This document shows positions 62,690 through 64,000 of a stretch of DNA of 64,000 bases, in pieces; position 1 is the stretch's first letter; every line of letters starts with the position of its first letter. The notes beneath the pieces were generated by a model, which saw only the letters and a program-made list of their open reading frames with translations, was not told the DNA's origin and did no database searches. Source of the DNA: Mixophyes australis (Eukaryota; Chordata; Amphibia; Anura; Limnodynastidae). Location of the stretch: contig JAVHZZ010000006.1 in NCBI GenBank assembly GCA_036250195.1, positions 187,239,850 to 187,303,849 on the forward strand. Direction: 5' to 3'. The position numbers and the translations under genes are program-made.

Positions 62690-64000
62690 CTAAAAGGAGG
62701 GCAAACAGACAGAAGGCACAATGGGGAGTCAGAGGGGATACTCGCAAGAGGAGCGAATAGAGAGAAGGTTATGTGTGTGGTGGTAGGCTTTGAGGAACTG
62801 ATGAGTTTTAAATGCCCGCTTGAAAGTGTACAAATTAGGAGACAGTCGGATGGAGCATGGGAGGTCGTTCCAGAGGCTGGTGGGTAGAAGGATGCAGCAA
62901 TCAAGACAGGAAATAATGAGAGCATGGATGATGGTTTTCATGACATCCTGAGAAAGGAAGGAATGGATGCAGGTGATATTGCTTAGCTGGAAGCAACAGG
63001 ATTGGGCTAGAGATTGAATGTAGGGGGGGCAAAGGTGAGGGGAGAGTCGAGGGTTACGCCCAGGCAGCAGAGTTGGGAAACGGAAGAGATAGTGATGTTG
63101 TTAACAGAGATAGAGAGATCAAGAGCTCGATTTTAGCAATGTTAATTTTGAGAAAGCATGAGGACATCCAAGGGGAGATGGCAGAAAGGCAGTCAGATAC
63201 AAGAGAGAGTAAAGGGGGGGAGAGAAAGGAGAAGAGATGTATAGTTGAATGTCAGAGGTGATATTGGAAACCGAAAAAGGTGGTGAGATCACCCAGGGAA
63301 GTAGTATACAGCTAAAAGAGTAGAGGTCCAAGAAGGGTGTGCAACAAGAGGGGGTGATCAATGGTGGTGAAGGCTGTGGAGAGGTCTAGGAGGATAAGCA
63401 GGGAGAAGTGACCCTTTATTTAGCACGAGAAGTCATTTGTAACTTTGGCCAGGGCGGTTTCAGTAGAGTGGAGAGGGCGGAACCTGGATTGGAGAGGGTC
63501 CAGGAAGGAATTGTCAGAGTACCCTCTCAAGTAATTTAGAGGCAAAGGGGAGAAGTGAGATGGCGCGGTAGTTAGCGAGAGAGGTGGTGTAAAGATTGGG
63601 ATTTTTGAGAATGGGAGAGATAAGGGCATGTTTAAAGGAAGAGGTGACGATGCCAGTAGAGAGTGACAGATTGAAAATGTGAGCAAGATAGGAGCGGGCA
63701 GTGGGGGAGAGGAAACAAAGGATGTGAGAGGGGATGGTATCCAGGTGGCAGGTAGAAGGGGACGAGGAAAGAATGAGGGAGCGGATTTCTTCACCTGAAG
63801 TAGGGCGGAAGAAGGACCAGAGTTGGTTTTACAGGAAGGCGGAGCAATGAGGTTGTCAGGAGAAAAAAACAAGGAGGAGATGTCAAGTCTGATATCCTCA
63901 ATTTTGGAGGAGAATAAGGAGGCAAAGTCGGTGGCAGAGAGAGAGAGAGTGGGATAGGTGGGAGGGGAGAGAGAATTGAACATGGCAAAGAGATGGCAGG
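62690..64000 (-). pseudogene. L2-like LINE, RT and C-terminus, minus strand
   Basis: Non-LTR RT sequence runs from the window edge at 64000 down to about 62720. Blocks in order on the minus strand are [30 protein letters not shown] (63450-63420, RT region 2), LLDLSTAFTTIDH (motif A Asp retained), ITSDIQLYIS where the YADD catalytic box should be and is lost, CCLGVTLDSPL, and near the end ILLPTSLWNDLPCSIRLSP then TFKRAFKTHQF, a typical L2/CR1 C-terminus. Several frame changes are needed and an initiator region upstream lies outside the window. Non-autonomous today. A matching scrap is at 58538-58715. Confidence 0.85.

Overview
The window reads as a vertebrate nuclear genome, most probably a frog. 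The one recognisable host gene is a vertebrate NXPE-family exon. The mobile elements are also animal types: tRNA-derived SINEs with a (TGA)n tail, Ngaro-type DIRS elements with an SGNH hydrolase ORF, Ty3/Gypsy elements with a chromodomain, hAT and Tc1 transposons, an L2-like LINE and a class I endogenous retrovirus (ERV). There are no operons, bacterial genes or CRISPR arrays. The species call is an inference from this repertoire. Almost everything is transposon sequence at different ages, often nested.

Layout: 1-4717 is a decayed Ty3/Gypsy element (gag zinc knuckle, protease, RT, RNase H, integrase, chromodomain) and its 3' LTR, which is cut off by a hAT relic (4718-5030). 5331-7888 holds two SINEs, one carrying a 155-bp hAT-type MITE with an 8-bp target duplication. 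7960-10000 looks like the 5' part of an unclassified LTR retroelement on the minus strand. 11370-12293 is an NXPE exon. 13812-15448 (minus) is a broken copy of a repeat-associated protein of unknown function. 17190-21900 is a degraded Ngaro/DIRS retrotransposon on the minus strand, with a SINE and a hairpin MITE inside it. 22130-25060 holds two Gypsy fragments. 26160-28040 holds an inverted repeat pair, a 142-bp tandem repeat, a Helitron-like end and a probable solo LTR.

The two standout elements are adjacent. 28066-37915 is a complete ERV: two 842-bp LTRs differ at one position, gag, pol and env are all open, and gag and pol are separated by one in-frame UAG. 39476-45686 is a full-length hAT transposon with a perfect 8-bp target duplication, an intact transposase of about 998 residues, and several dead or shortened relatives elsewhere in the window (4718-5030, 46998-47870, 53544-54949). 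The repeat it landed in exists uninterrupted 0.6 kb upstream, which gives a natural empty site.

The right third is gene-poor. It has a Gypsy integrase fragment (48330-48700, minus), degenerate AT-rich repeats (51480-52680), the hAT derivative, and an old Tc1/mariner element (57524-61302) whose transposase is split by a solo LTR (58453-60776), which itself contains a second solo LTR (58721-60519) and a LINE scrap. The window ends in a minus-strand L2-like LINE (62690-64000). Apart from the NXPE exon, no host gene was recognised.
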